From assembly GCF_030272615.1 (NCBI RefSeq), contig NC_081406.1, positions 173,112,861 to 173,176,860 of the forward strand: 64,000 nucleotides of DNA. The letters run 5' to 3'. The notes under the pieces were generated by a model that worked only from the letters and a program-made list of their open reading frames with translations, made no database searches and was not told the DNA's origin. Shown piece by piece: positions 1 through 11,430 of the stretch (positions are counted from its first letter, which is position 1; each line of letters begins with the position of its first letter). The translations under genes and the position numbers were made by a program. The DNA is from Cryptomeria japonica (lineage: Eukaryota; Streptophyta; Pinopsida; Cupressales; Cupressaceae).

Positions 1-743
1 GAGCAATTTGAAAACTTAGGTTTTTGGCTATATATGGGACAAAAGTGTCATTTTCAATTCATTTTAACCCTCCAAAGTTTGAAAATTCAAAAAGCCTTCT
101 ATGAGAAAAATGGTGGTCCCTACTCGTGAGCATCGATTCAAGCGCTAGAGACAACATAATCGATTGCGACACTATGAGCCACCAATAAGTGATCTATCTT
201 AAGCCTGTTATTCATTCCAAATTTGATTTTTTTGGTTGATTTTCCAAGTTTTTTGGCATGTTGAGTCGAGTTTTCTCATTTTTTCATGCGAGACAGGATC
301 CTATCTCGTACGACAAACTACTAAATTTTATTTTGTCATTTCAGACCATTAGATTTGTCATTCTAGGGCCACCCTTGTGTCATATGACAACCTTCTTGAA
401 AGATCATTTTGTCATCCGGGGTCTAATATTTTGTCGTTTGGGAGTCTTTTGTCATACGGGGCTCAATCCTGACTCGTATGAGTTTTTTCTCTTCTATGTT
501 TTGTCGTTTGGAAAACAATGAGTATTTTTGAAGGTCTAAACTTGAAATTTTGTTTTTGCAATTGACGTAGTTGGATTTGCGTGATGTTTTACTCCTCTTG
601 TAGGCTTATTTGAAATGTATTCTGATACTCCATTGTTTGATTTTTCAGGTTTGATTTCCTCATGTGCTCTTCAGGTGTGTTTATCCACCTACCATGACTT
701 TAGTTCGACAGCTATCAGAGGTTGAGCAGGCTCATATTGACTT
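1..743. repeat. Spacer with degenerate TTTTGTCAT repeats
   Basis: No gene is recognisable. Between about 300 and 525 a short motif (TTTTGTCAT or TTTTGTCGTT) recurs seven or eight times at roughly 25-45 base spacing. By comparison with the right-hand element, this should be the stretch between the antisense PMD frame and the 3' LTR of the left Tat element. That LTR would lie outside the window. The right-hand element has a different short repeat in the same place. Confidence 0.45.
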
Positions 744-2492
744 GTGCGGCTTGACACATTTGTTGAGATTACCCATCGTATCCGTGTGAATCATACTATG
801 CTCATAGCATTGGTAAAGAGATTCCATTCTGAGCATAATACCTTTCACTTACCAGTTTGGGAGATGACTATCACTCCCAAGAATGTATATAGGATTTTCT
901 GTAACCCTTTTGTTGGGGATAAGGTGGACTACGATTCAGGACACCTTCCCGGATTATAGGCAGTGAGGCATGTCTTCAGGGATCCTGATATCCTGACATG
1001 TTCCATCAGTTGGGACATCATGATGAGTAGGTACAATGATGAGTTTCCTCTGGCTTGCATCCTAGCAAGTTTTATCGGCTATTTTCTGATGCTAGATAGA
1101 GGTCAGCAGGGATTTCAGTGTGGATGGGGCCAAATGCTGGAGAGATTGATGGAGACCCCCCAGAGGCTTGGCTGGGGTTCTTGCATTTTGGCCCTCATGT
1201 ATTATGAGATGCATGAGATAGTCTACAGGGAGGGAAAGAGCATGGCCGCTGGTGTTTTTATCTTACAGGTTTGGGCTTGGGAGCACCTCCCAGTTTGTCG
1301 GCCTATTGTTGATGATAGCAGAGAGCCTGGGCAACCAGTTGTATATAGGTATGTCGGTTACGTTACACAGCCCCATCTGGGGAAGACGGATTTTTGGTGG
1401 CGGCAGTTGGATGACTTGATAGCCATGGTATGGAGGCCTTACAGGGGCTTAGAGCCATGGGATGACTGGAGGCTGGTACGCAGGGACCTTTTTGCTACTC
1501 ACCCTCTTATTGGTAGATCGCAGACGATAGTGGAGCAGTTTTTAGTATCACGGGTGATGAGGTAGTATGGTTGGCCTCAGGGGGTATCATAGGAGTTCAC
1601 AACATATGCCTAATATGCTGATGAGGAGAGGAAGGGATGGTCACCAAGGTTGTCCTATGCCCTAGCCATGTAGGAGCTGACTGGTCTACAGAGACTGAGA
1701 TGGGATTACCTAGGTGATATCACAGATGCAGGGGTATTCCCCCAGTATAGAGATTTTCAGCAGCATCCATTCCCTCATTTGATAGATCTAGCTGAGTAGG
1801 CTCCTCTCATTGAGGAGGTTGAGGATGATGCCCCTACACAAGGATAAGGGTAGGGTCAGAGGAAAGTTCAGAGAGATGAGGCTCCAAGGCAGACAGGTGG
1901 TGATCTTGGTGCTAGTAGTAGAAGGGTTCCAGCTGATGTGGGACAACAGAGGGGTGAGGGTGGATCTCTTGGGGGTATAGGCATGAGATTGGGCAGAGCT
2001 GAGGAGGAGTGAGCATCTTCGAGACAGGTTCGTCAGTGGCGAGAGGAGCAGGGTGGAGCTAGAGGTGGAGATGGGGGTGGAGAGCCTGCGAGAGAGTAGG
2101 GGACGAATGTTGGACGGTCGATGAGGGCACTTTTAGCGGAGCTGCAGTCATAGTTGACATTGGCTTAGACTTAGTTGGCGGAGCAAGACCGACAGCTTAC
2201 AGAGGTGAGGGCTGAGAGAGATTGTCATCTGGCTAAGCTAAGAGCAAAGCGCGATTGTCAGGTCGCAGCGATGAGAGCAGAGCAAGACACCCTTCAACAT
2301 GAGGTTTTGCATCAGACTAGCAAGGTAGCCTACTATGTTGCGGCATACAACGTGGCAGTTCCAGTTGCACAATAGGTTGTCCCTTATTTGTAGTATATGG
2401 CATAGTCTGAGGGAGCACGGGCACCTCATCAGGATCCTGGTGATCAGGCTCCTCCTCCTCCACCTAGCGATGAGGGAGAGGGCACCAGCTAG
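744..2492 (+). pseudogene. Plant mobile domain (PMD) protein frame, left copy, interrupted by stops only
   Basis: One reading frame runs for about 580 codons with no frameshift but 17 in-frame stops. Residues 1-270 match the plant mobile (aminotransferase-like) domain: NHTMLIAL and FHLPVWEMT near the start, CGWGQMLE in the middle, then QVWAWEHLPV and QPHLGKTDFWW. After that come a basic, Gly- and Arg-rich stretch and a coiled coil of RAERDCHLAKL-type heptads (2,175-2,372), followed by a Pro-rich tail. The second copy at 15.5-17.2 kb has the same architecture. Of the stops, 14 are TAG, two are TAA (1,611 and 1,845) and one is TGA (2,010). The frame lies antisense to the adjacent gag-pol. PMD proteins occur both as host proteins and inside transposons; here it looks like retrotransposon cargo. 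The exact start is unclear because a further frameshift near 740 separates upstream similarity (HIDLCGL). Confidence 0.75.
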
Positions 2493-4134
2493 ATATTTCG
2501 TTTTGTAGCAGTGATATTTTTTTGTAGACACCCATTTTTTTGTAGCCTATACAATTCTTGCTTTGATGGGAGTTTGTACATGTCATTGGACATCATTTTG
2601 TACTCTTAGACTTGATACGATATATATATACGAGATCCAATTTGACTTCATTATACTTGTGTTGATTATATTTTTGAGATGCTTTCTATATGTTGTATCC
2701 TACATGTATGCATTTCTTTTAGTAGGGATGTATTTAATGCAAATGATCATGGATGTCTATGTTTCTTTTTTTTTTATATGCAAATAAATGAATGTGAATG
2801 AGTAATGAGTAATGCAAATTTTTCATTTTTCTATGCAATAAGATGAATGCAAATGAGTGATAGTGAAATGTATGAATCTATATAAGATGCTTATGTATAC
2901 AACTAACATCTCAAAACACAAGTACTCGATAGGAGAAATGATGAAAAGAGACCACTTAGCTAAGAAATGATGAAGCTTCTAGTGCTCATGTAGAAAATAA
3001 GGAGATCATTGTTACCATACCGAAATCACTTTAAATTTACAAGATGTAAAATGAAATGCAAAATGCGACCTAAACCTAGTCACTGGATTTTGAAAAGCTT
3101 AATTTTCATCATTGAGCGTTTTACAACCACAACAGGAAGATTAGAGTTCCTTTCTTTTCATGTACAATATTAATTATCTTGTCCGCAATGACCCCTTTTT
3201 TCGTTCATATCCTTGGACAGATTTCGCAGGGACCTAGATTGCACAATAAAGAAATTCCCTCAAAACAAACAAAGAAAGGATGAGAACCTCCCTGTAGCAT
3301 TCAAATAAGTGGAGTTGAGGTATGTGAGGTGATTTCACCTTGATGTGAAGGCTCTTATCACAGACACCCAAGTAATTTAGATGTTTCCAGATCATTGGGA
3401 TCATTCCTTCAAGAAGAAAACAAAGAAGATATTATGCCCCCAATCCTTGCTCCTCTTAGTCAAGATAGACTTCCTTGAGTTACTCAGAGGGATAATAATC
3501 GAAAACCAATATAAAAGACAACACACAAAGAAAATTTTTATGCATAGCTCAAACTGTTTAGTGATTGTTTTCCAATATGTTGTTTTTCTTGTTAACTCAG
3601 CGATAAAACTCTTTAGTAGTCAGGAGACAGGTAACTGACTCGGAGTGGACGACCAGGTTTCACTGACATAAGTTTGACTTGGTTGATACTTCTTAGGACA
3701 TGTAATGTGCTCTTATTGATTACCTAAGACTAGGACATTGATCAGTTTCAAGCCATGAGGGTTCCAACGAACCAGGATGTCACAAAAGTGACTGAAATAT
3801 GTACAAGTGAAAGCAAAGATGCATGAAAATGGGAATGCCAACGTTGTGTTGATAGATGGAGTGCTTGAGTACACGAGGCACCTGTTTGCCAAGTTTTCAC
3901 CTGCTTGGCAGAGATTCATCATTTTTTTTTTTACCAAGGTGCCTATTTACCAAGTTTTCACCAAGGCATTTTCTCTCTTTTTTCCCCCCTTTTTTTTTTT
4001 GAGGATTTTTTTAGGTCTTTTTTGGATTTTTAGGATTTTTTCGGGACTTTTTCTGATTTTTATGTTTTCTTCAGAACTTTTTCTGATTTTTATGATTTCT
4101 TCAGGACTTTTTAGCTGTATAGGTTGCTCGAGCA
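2493..4134 (-). other. Non-coding 3' region of the left Tat element
   Basis: No gene is recognisable. The part from 2,770 to 2,880 is rich in ATGAATGCAAATGAGT-like repeats. Their reverse complement resembles the ATTCATTTA/TGCATT repeats at the matching place in the right element (14.1-15.0 kb). At 3,870-3,960 the minus strand carries GGTGAAAAC and AACAGGTGCC elements that also occur at 13,070-13,135 on the plus strand. This supports the two copies being related and aligned. A pyrimidine-rich tract occupies 3,960-4,100. Confidence 0.5.
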
Positions 4135-5269
4135 GAGAATATATAAGTGAAGAATTTCTTCAGATGGATGGTGTTGATTGGTTCATGGAGCTATTCTCCT
4201 TTTGATGTTGAGAGTTGATAGGCACCAGAGCCAAAAGCTGCAGTAATGATATAGGGACCCAACTAGTTGGGTTCGAACTTCCCTTTGTTGTCTCGAAACT
4301 GTTGATTTTTAGGATTTTCTCTTAGAACTAGGTCACCAACCTAAAATTCTCTTTCTTGAACCTTCTTGTTATGTCCTCTAGACATTCTCTTTTGATACAC
4401 TCAAAGATGATCAAACACCACTTGTTGATGTTCATCCAGCAATTCGAGCTCTTGCAATCTAGATATTCTATATTCTTCATCAGTAACAAGACCTTGCAAA
4501 GAAACTCTTAGAGATGGTATTTCCACCTCAATAGGTAATACTTCTTCGGACCCATACACCAAAGAAAAAGGTATAGCCCTAGTAGGTGTTCTGATACTTG
4601 TTCTATAAGCCCACTGTGCAGGATTGAGCCGCAGATGCCAATCCTTCCCAGATTTGTTCACTGTTTTGTGTAAGATAGTCAATAGGTTTTTTTTTAGATG
4701 CCTCTGCTTGTCCATTACCTTGAGGGTAATATACTAATGATCAGTGTTGTTTATTTTGAATTTCTCATAGAGTTCATTTAGATCTTTGTTCTTGAACTGT
4801 CCTCCATTGTCAGTTATAATGGATGAAGGTATACCATACCTGCAGATGATATAATTAAGAATAAATAGAGCTACTTGTTTGCCGGTTTCTTTGATGAGTG
4901 GAACCACTTCTACCCACTTAGTGAAGTACTATGTGGCAGTGATAATAAATTTGTGTCTGTTAGATGATGCAGGATATATTTGGCCAATTAGATCAAACGC
5001 CCACTATTGAAAGGCCAGTGTGTCACAAAGGGTATGAGATCCCTTGTTGGAGCATGGATAAGGTGCCCATGCAGTTGGCACTTTTCACAAGTTTTAGAAA
5101 ATTTTATAGCTTCTTTTTCCATGTCTGGCCAGTAGTAGCCAACCCTTAGTAGTTGTCATGCTAAAGTTAGACCGTTCAAATGGGATCCACAAACACCTTC
5201 ATGAACCTCGGATAATGTGCGTTGGGACTCCTCAGTTTCTAGACATCTAAGAAAAGTATTATCTAAACC
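4135..5269 (-). pseudogene. Tat integrase: zinc-binding, core and C-terminal GPY-like parts, broken
   Basis: Integrase joins retrotransposon cDNA to the genome. Reading leftwards from 5,235, a zinc-binding HHCC region is visible (EVHEGVCGSHLNG, then CEKCQ). The DDE core follows. YFTKWVEVVPL has a stop just before it, where the family has the first Asp. TDNGGQF holds the second Asp. A frameshift near 4,735 precedes a GNGQAEA-like segment that holds the Glu. The stretch 4,401-4,715 continues the core (AQWAYRTSIRTPTRA, FSLVYGSE). The C-terminal module at about 4,135-4,350 reads GDLVLRENP, LGPYIIT, GAYQLST and IHLKKF, with another frame change near 4,390. The similar module in the right element (12,411-12,612) confirms the family. 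Not functional. Confidence 0.75.
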
Positions 5270-5722
5270 TCACCTGAATAGGTCGTTAGCAATGATGACG
5301 TACCATGATGAATTTTGGATTAGGTTCCTTTTTTCATTTAGGGAAAGATTAGCAGGGACAACTTGGTCACATAGGTAAGAGTAAATGTGGCTATAATGAG
5401 ATGAGTCATGTCCAATAATAGAACAGACCATCTGGGACTCAGGAGAATCATAGGTAAGATAATGTAACTCTTCCACCAGGAATTCATATTCTGCAATGTT
5501 GTTTGTGCAAGGGAAGAGAATCTTGTAAGCTTTTAAAATTGAATATTTTTTAGGAGTAATAAAAATTATTCTGGCACCAGAACCATGTTGAGTGAAAGAT
5601 CAGTCAAAGAACATCTTCCATGATTGTTGAGTAAGGTGCATGATTGATTCATCTAGAAATTCTATATGTAGAGGTTGATTATCTTCAAGTGGAGCATCAA
5701 CAAGTTGGTCTACAATAACCTA
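5270..5722 (-). pseudogene. Second (archaeal-type) RNase H domain
   Basis: Between the RT-linked RNase H and integrase, the minus strand encodes WKMFFD followed by a stop, then SFTQHGSGA, FPCTNNIAEYE and a later YDSPESQMV segment. These match the four acidic positions of the additional RNase H of Tat-type Ty3/gypsy elements: Asp in FFD, Glu in AEYE, and Asp in the region that usually reads GDSQLVV. Here the stop replaces the Gly of the FDGS motif, and YDSPE replaces GDSQL. The last part (PNLSLNEKRNLIQNSSWYVI) leads into the pre-integrase region. The domain is dead but diagnostic for the lineage. Confidence 0.65.
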
Positions 5723-6289
5723 TCATTTGATGGCTTTACATTCCACATATTCAATATCAAATTCTGTAAGAACCATGACCCATTTGGCCAGTCTTCCTGT
5801 AAGAGTTGCTTTGCTGAGAAGATATTTGAGCGGATCAATCTTAGCTACCAGCTTAATAGAGTGTGTCAATATATAGTGCCTTAATTTTTGTGATGCAAAG
5901 ACCAATGCCAAGCATGATTTCTCTATTATAATGTAGTTCATTTCATATGACACCAATGTTCTAGTGATGTAATAGATAGCTCGTTCTTTTTTATTGTCAT
6001 CTTGTTGTTCCAGAAGTGCCCCCAGTGAAGTATCTGTAGCTGATATGTATAGGATCAGTGGCTTACCTTGAATCAGTGGCATTAATATGGGTGGATTAGA
6101 AAGATATTCTTTGATTTGTTTTAAATGTTGTTCACAATCTTTATCCCAGTTGTATTGAACTCCTTTCCTTAATACCTTTGTGAAGGGTTGAGCTTTGTCT
6201 ACTAGATGAGATATAAAACGCCTTATTGACTGAAGATGACCTTGTAAACTTCTCATTTGACTGATATTCTTGGGCGGAGGCATTTCCAT
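5723..6289 (-). pseudogene. Ty3/gypsy RNase H domain and RT connection
   Basis: This is a frame of 188 codons without stops. It starts in the RT thumb and connection (ISQMRSLQGHLQSIRRFIS, FTKVLRKGVQYNWD) and continues into the classical RNase H fold: LILYISATDTSLGALLEQQD with the first Asp, RAIYYITRTL, then NYIIIEKSCLALVFASQKLRHY with the Glu, and DPLKYLLSKATLTGRLAKW. Such a domain removes the RNA strand during reverse transcription. It is separated from the RT part by one frame change near 6,400. It is the best preserved part of this pol. Confidence 0.8.
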
Positions 6290-7129
6290 TATAGCTTGGA
6301 CCTTTTGAGGATGAACCTCAATTCCTTTTTTTGAAATTATGTAACCAAGAAATTTTCTTGATGTTACCCCAAATGCACACTTTTTAGGATTTAATCGGAG
6401 TTTGAATCATTCCATTCTATCTAGTATGAGGCCTACTTCTTGAATATGCATAGATCTCTTCATGTTTTTTACCAGGGTGTCATTAACATAATGTTCCATG
6501 TTTTTATGCATCATATCATGGAAGATAGTGGTTACTGCTCTTTGGTAAGTTGCTCCTGCGTTCTTTAGCCCAAACAGCATAACATTCCAGCAGAAGGTTC
6601 CCCATGCACATGTGAAAGTTTTCTTTTCTTGATCTTTAGGTGCTATCTTGATCTGATTGAATCCATCCATTAATGAATACATCTCATATCCAGTGGTCAT
6701 ATCTACTATCATGTCAATGTTGGGCAATGGAAAATCGTCTTTCGGACATGCTTTGTTGAGATCCCTGAAGTCTGTGCAAAATCTAATAGATTTGTCTGCC
6801 TTTGATACAGGTACTATATTTTATATCCATTATGTGTAGTGTATAGCTCTGATAAATCCATCTTTTAGCAATTTTTCTAGTCCAGCCTTGACTAGCAGTG
6901 CCACATGAGGATGCATCTAACGGAGTTTTTGCTTTACTGGTTTAACTCCTAGTGTAATAAAGAGATGATGCATGATGAGATTAGGATCTAGTCCTGGTAT
7001 ATCTAAGTATGTCCATGCAAAGTTGATCTTATTTTCTAAAAAAAGGTTGCTGAAATCTTTTAACTCTTCTGCTGATAGTGATTGGGCTAAATGAATGATG
7101 TGTGGTGTCTCTTGACTCCCAATGTTCAC
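6290..7129 (-). pseudogene. Ty3/gypsy reverse transcriptase, broken, YxDD changed
   Basis: Reading from 7,129 leftwards: an N-terminal region with PGLDPNLIMHHL, then IRFCTDFRDLNKACPKDDFPLPN, a palm segment YSLMDGFNQIKIAP with the first catalytic Asp, FGLKNAGATYQR, and the motif that should be Y-x-D-D, here YVND. The change of the first Asp to Asn would remove a metal ligand. Stops lie near 6,840 and 6,905 and a break near 6,410. The polypeptide would join gag-pol between the long linker and RNase H. Confidence 0.8.
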
Positions 7130-7316
7130 TGGCTAAGTTGGCTTGATCAATATGGAAGATCTCTCCTAGAAATGACTCGGCAGTATATCAAGTATCTCAC
7201 CTTCAGGCACCTCATAGAGGTTTTCACCTCTAGGTATGTCCTTTATTTTATCTTTTTTAGATTCTGATACTGCCACAATGTGGTTTTTGCCATCAGGTCT
7301 TTTATTTTTATTTTTC

Positions 7317-8478
7317 TTATTTTTTGCAACTAAGATACTTGATATCTCTTTCAGTCATGTTTTCACTCTGTTCACTGGTAGAAGAGTTCATGGGTTCAAC
7401 TGCATTGAGATAATAGGCTAACATATAGTCATTGGCAAAAGTAGGTACATTAAAGGGTTGGTTATAAAGGGTACAATCAATCAGTTCAGGATGTATTAAG
7501 GATAAGGTTGGAACAGGCTCAAGGGAGTTCATGGTACTATCATCATGGCTTCGGACTGACCATTTGAGTTCTAAAAAACTACCTTGCGTATGTGTCTCGA
7601 GACCAGGAAGAGTCACAACACGATTATCAAAATTCATGTTAGTATTTAGTGGACCTAACCCAACCGACCTACTTCTAGCATTGCCACCTACTTCAGATTG
7701 GACTACATACCGTGGTGTGACAGTAACAGGGTCAGCAAACATCATCTCAACATTCATGACAGAGTAGTCATAATGTGTTGTTGAATAATTGTTGTTATAA
7801 ATAGAGCTCTTGTCTGAGTTATCAGAGTCATAAGATGAAGTTTCTGACTCATCTTCAAGTGGCTTAGTAAAAGTATATATAGTATCAATACCAACATCTT
7901 TGATGTTGCAAGTTCCTTCGTGATTTAGTTCATTGAGTACTTGTATTTGACACACTTGCGGACATAACCTTGATGGTTCTGTTAATCTCTATCATCTGTT
8001 CCATTCAGCTTCCTCTGGATTGATGACTGGTTCCATTTCTGTATCTTCTAATTCTTCTTTCATAGTTTCGTACTTGATTTTTCCTATCTCGTTAGAGGGA
8101 GACTTAGTAGGTGAAGAAATAGCTTGTGTCCTTTCTTCCTCCAACTGTCGTTCATAGTCTTTTTAGTCTAATTTCCTGTATTTCCTTTGGCATTTTTAGG
8201 CGTATCAACTTTTGTACGTCATCTGTGATATCACTGGATTCTTCAGGGGTTTATGTAGTAGAGGTATCTGAGAGATGGTCAGGACCCTATTCATACTCAT
8301 TTGAATCAGTTTCTGAATCATCTACTTGTTGTCTGCCAGTAAATGTGACCGGAATGTTCAGCGGTGCAAACAATTCTCCGATTCTATATACTTCGTCTCT
8401 CATATCCTCTGGGACTTCTACTTCCTGTGGTATTATAGCCGATATAATTAGAATTTGATTACCATTTGTTTCCTCTCT
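7317..8478 (-). pseudogene. Variable linker between G-patch and RT of the left Tat element
   Basis: One frame of 212 codons (7,317-7,955) plus broken pieces up to 8,478. It is acidic and Ser/Asp/Asn-rich (SETSSYDSDNSDKSS) with no enzyme motif. It sits where Tat polyproteins have a long, poorly conserved spacer between protease and RT. The right element has a matching spacer at 11,430-12,410 with quite different sequence and an expanded Pro/Ile repeat. I infer a structural linker; no function is visible. Confidence 0.5.
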
Positions 8479-8742
8479 CTAGGTGGGCAATTCTTTTTGT
8501 TCATCGTCACACTCTTCCTGAGTTTTTTGAGTATTAATTTCTTGTGTTGTTAAAGGTAGTACCTTTTTCTTCCACTTAAGTTGATGGTGGGATGTGTGCT
8601 TCTTATCTGATGTCTTTCTTGGATTATATCCCAGTCCAACTTTATCATTGGCAGACTTAGTTTGTAACTGAATAGGTTCAACAATACCTTTTTGACATTT
8701 ACCTAGAGGACCAGTACCTGAATATCCCATGCATTGAAGCAT
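8479..8742 (-). pseudogene. G-patch module after the protease, left element
   Basis: The N-terminal part reads MLQCMGYSGTGPLGK and then QKGIVEPI, which fits the G-patch pattern (hydrophobic, MGY, GxGLG, QG, PI). G-patch modules are RNA-binding and are known next to the protease of some retroelements and retroviruses. A basic, Lys-rich tail follows. In the right element a G-patch sits at 11,326-11,403, directly after the protease, so the order is shared. Confidence 0.6.
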
Positions 8743-8871
8743 CTTATAGCTTGGACCATATTGTGTTGGGTAAATCTCACAATGTCATATTTCTTTATTT
8801 GCCCTATCTTCTTTGAAAAGCGATTTGAGAACATCATCCTCTTCTATTTCACCTGCAAGAGAAGTAGAGGA

Positions 8872-9705
8872 CTATATGAAGAGACCATCATAAATGACTT
8901 TTGGAGTTGAATTTTGTGGCTTCATAACCTCTAATGGTTTTCCCAACTGTGTTGGTGATGGAGGAAGAGACATTAGTGAGAGTATAGGCTCTATTTTGTA
9001 GCCATCTATGCCAGTGTTTGTGATTTTCAATTTCTTTTCTAAATCTTTCAGCAAAGATTCCAAACTTTCAGCTGTTTTTGCTGCTCTATTATGAGGAACA
9101 AAAGCATCAACACTCTGCGTTAATGCATTGCAGGTATAGCTTATATTGGCAGGAATACTGACTTCAACTCCATTATAAGGAAATTTCAGGCATTGATGAT
9201 ACGTAGATGGTACTTCTTTCATTTCATGAATCCATGGCCTGCCCAGTAAGATGTTGTATGAAAAATGAAGATCCAGGACTTGAAAAATGACATCTCTTTC
9301 TATAGGTCCTACCCTGATTGGTAATAGTACCAGACCCTTAGAAGTACTTTCTTCTTCATCATAAGCCTTGATTATTATTTTCTTTGTTGGGTCAATAACG
9401 TTTTCAAAAAATCCCAACTGTGTCAATAGATTGTAGGCACCTCCATATATCAAAACACGTTTAACTCGGTGTTTATAGATCATGGCTTCAATGTGTAATG
9501 ACTGGTTATGTGGGTGACTCAGTGAGTTATTATCTTCTTCTTCAGATAAAGTGAGGTAATGAGGTGAGGTCAGGTGACCCACCATAGATTGAAACCGATC
9601 TACATCTAAATCTTTAGGGACAGTGGTGGTAAGTAGAGCCTTGTCCAGGACCTTTCTATGAGCAAAAAAAGATCTTAAGCAGTTCCAAAATGGAGATTTG
9701 AGCAT
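8872..9705 (-). pseudogene. Retrotransposon aspartic protease, left element, active-site Asp lost
   Basis: The frame has 277 codons. The fold is recognised by IYKHRVKRVLIYGGA, where the catalytic D-S/G-G triad is expected, IKAYDEEE in the flap region, and the hallmark YNILLGRPWIHEMKEVPSTYHQCLKFP near the end. The catalytic Asp is Tyr here (YGG), so the enzyme would be inactive. The right copy keeps Asp but reads DNG. In the element this protease would cut the gag-pol polyprotein. The upstream part (from 9,705) aligns with the pre-protease region of the right element. Confidence 0.8.
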
Positions 9706-9760
9706 TGGTTCTCTTCAATTGTTTGACAATACTATAACCAGGAGAAGATGATGAAGCCAA

Positions 9761-10195
9761 CTATTTTGATTTTTCTGTTATTGTATCTATTTGTCTATTT
9801 GGTAGATTTGATGTTGTTTGATCGAAAGTTGAGGAAGTAGCTCCTGGGAGAGTAATCTTCCTTTGAGCGCGAGTCACGACATTAGCAGTTTGTGCTTGAC
9901 TTTGGTGATCCTGGACTATGATCACATTGCAATATTTAGGTTGAGCAGATTCAATCATGTTGATCACATTATCATTTTTAGTGTAGGTATAATTGACTCT
10001 AGATCCTCCCTTGGATTTTGAGGAATCTCCTTGTTCATAAGTCGGTAAGGGATCTTTACAGGCCTTATGGTCATCATTTGTCGCGTGATTTCCAACAATG
10101 ATCTTGCCTGAGTCAATGAGATATTGGATTTCATGTCGGATTTTCATGCAGTTGTTTATGTTATATCCCTTGTTCTGATGGTAGTCACAGTATTC
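9761..10195 (-). pseudogene. Gag C-terminal end with CHC zinc-binding motif, left element
   Basis: Starting at 10,195 on the minus strand the frame reads EYCDYHQNKGYNINNC and then MKIRHEIQYLIDSGKI. This Cys-His-Cys pattern followed by an LR-x-x-I-x-x-LI helix is typical of the gag end in plant Ty3/gypsy elements. The rest (to 9,761) is a polar linker to the protease. The N-terminal gag is missing because similarity stops at the junction with the right element near 10,250. Confidence 0.6.
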
Positions 10196-10242
10196 ATTTT
10201 CTCTCCATCATTTGGGTCTAATTTCTGGGTCATATGGTCTAG

Positions 10243-11238
10243 AATTGTCATACACTCACCATCAAAGATCCAAATTCTGCATACAATGTTGTTAGGCGTC
10301 GTAGCAAGATCACTATTAAAGAAGCTCCACAAGGAACAACACCTCTCCCCAAGCAGTATAACCTTGTGGAACAATTAGATAAAACGCCCACACTCATATC
10401 CATACTAGAGCTTTTGCACTTATCTCCATCACACAAAACAATCTTGGACCAATTTCAAGCCATGGTTGGCAGTCTTTGGTCATCACCATGCGTCACTTTA
10501 TTTGAAAGTGATAACACTTCATTCCAACAACCACATAATGCATCATTTCACATTGAAGTATTTATAAACCAATACAGGATCAAGAGAGTCTTGATTGACA
10601 ATGGAGTTGGATTGAATATATGCACCTTGCAGTTGGTCACAACATTAGGGTATGTGGTAGAATCAGTGGATCCCAACAAAAGGATAACCATTAAAGCCTA
10701 TGATGATGCAAAGCGTTCTTCTAGAGGAGCTTTTTTTTTACCTATCAGGTTTGGGCCGGTGGTGAAACATATAGTCTACAAGGTTCTAGGCCTTCCTCTA
10801 CAATATAATCTCTTATTAGGGAGACCTTGGATACATGCCATCCAAGCAGTTCCATCTACCTATCATCAATGTATCAAGTTTCCTCATAATGGTGTAGAGA
10901 TCACAATCCTTGGTGAAGCAAATCCCTTTGCATATTTCAACAATATTAACCATCATCTAGAGATCACCGTACCTAACAACAAAGAAGCTATCCCTTCCAC
11001 ATCATATGTTAATCCAGCCTCTCTTTCCAGCTCAATCATCCCTATACCAAAGCAAGAGAAGATGAAAATGAAAATGGCTGAGGAAGGTCCTAGGGAATAT
11101 AATTTGAGCCAACTCTTTTGTGTTGGGCAATTACTCACCTCCCCTAGAACTCATGGCAAACCTAACAAGTTGCTTCAACCACCACTGGCCAAGCAAGCAT
11201 GCACTTTGGCACAATTCATCCTTGGTAAAAGTCAGTAG
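10243..11238 (+). pseudogene. Retrotransposon aspartic protease, right element
   Basis: The frame is open from 10,243. The pre-protease part contains LPKQYNLVEQLDKTPTLISI. The protease reads INQYRIKRVLIDNGVGLNIC (D-N-G instead of D-S/T-G), IKAYDDAKRSSRGAFFLPI, and the signature YNLLLGRPWIHAIQAVPSTYHQCIKFPHNG split over two blocks. A Ser-rich spacer follows. The frame ends at a TAG (11,236) and continues in the same phase into the G-patch and linker. With TAG and TAA stops treated as former Gln codons, it is one frame to about 12,366. It is therefore recently decayed in coding terms, though truncated at the 5' end. Confidence 0.8.
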
Positions 11239-11430
11239 GAAGAAACCATGGATGAAGACATAGCATAATGGATCTACAAAGACCCCATCGCCAAAGAAAG
11301 CCCAACAGCTACGCTCCCCACAGATAAATATGGCAAAGGCCTTACTATCATGCAAATAATGGGCTATGATTGCTAGAGTGCTTTGGGACCTTGCAAACAA
11401 GGACAAAACAAACCCTTACAACCAGAGTTA
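11239..11430 (+). pseudogene. G-patch module, right element
   Basis: In phase with the protease, the frame reads KYGKGLTIMQIMGYDC, a TAG, then SALGPCKQG. This is a good G-patch (YGKG, MGYD, GLG-like, QG). Stops at 11,266 (TAA) and 11,374 (TAG) stand where Gln would be expected. The module is probably RNA-binding. Same position relative to the protease as in the left element. Confidence 0.6.

Larger units (their letters stand above)
744..10250 (-). mobile_element. Left Tat-type Ty3/gypsy retrotransposon, decayed, carrying an antisense PMD frame
   Basis: Read on the minus strand, the order is gag end, aspartic protease, G-patch, linker, reverse transcriptase, RNase H, a second archaeal-type RNase H, then integrase with a C-terminal GPY-like module. 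This is Ty3/gypsy order. The second RNase H before integrase is the known hallmark of the Tat lineage. Downstream of integrase lie about 1.6 kb without gag-pol sequence and then a PMD frame on the opposite strand. No LTR is visible: the 3' LTR would be left of the window, and the 5' part is lost at the junction near 10,250. Stops and frameshifts in every domain show that the copy is dead. Confidence 0.75.
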
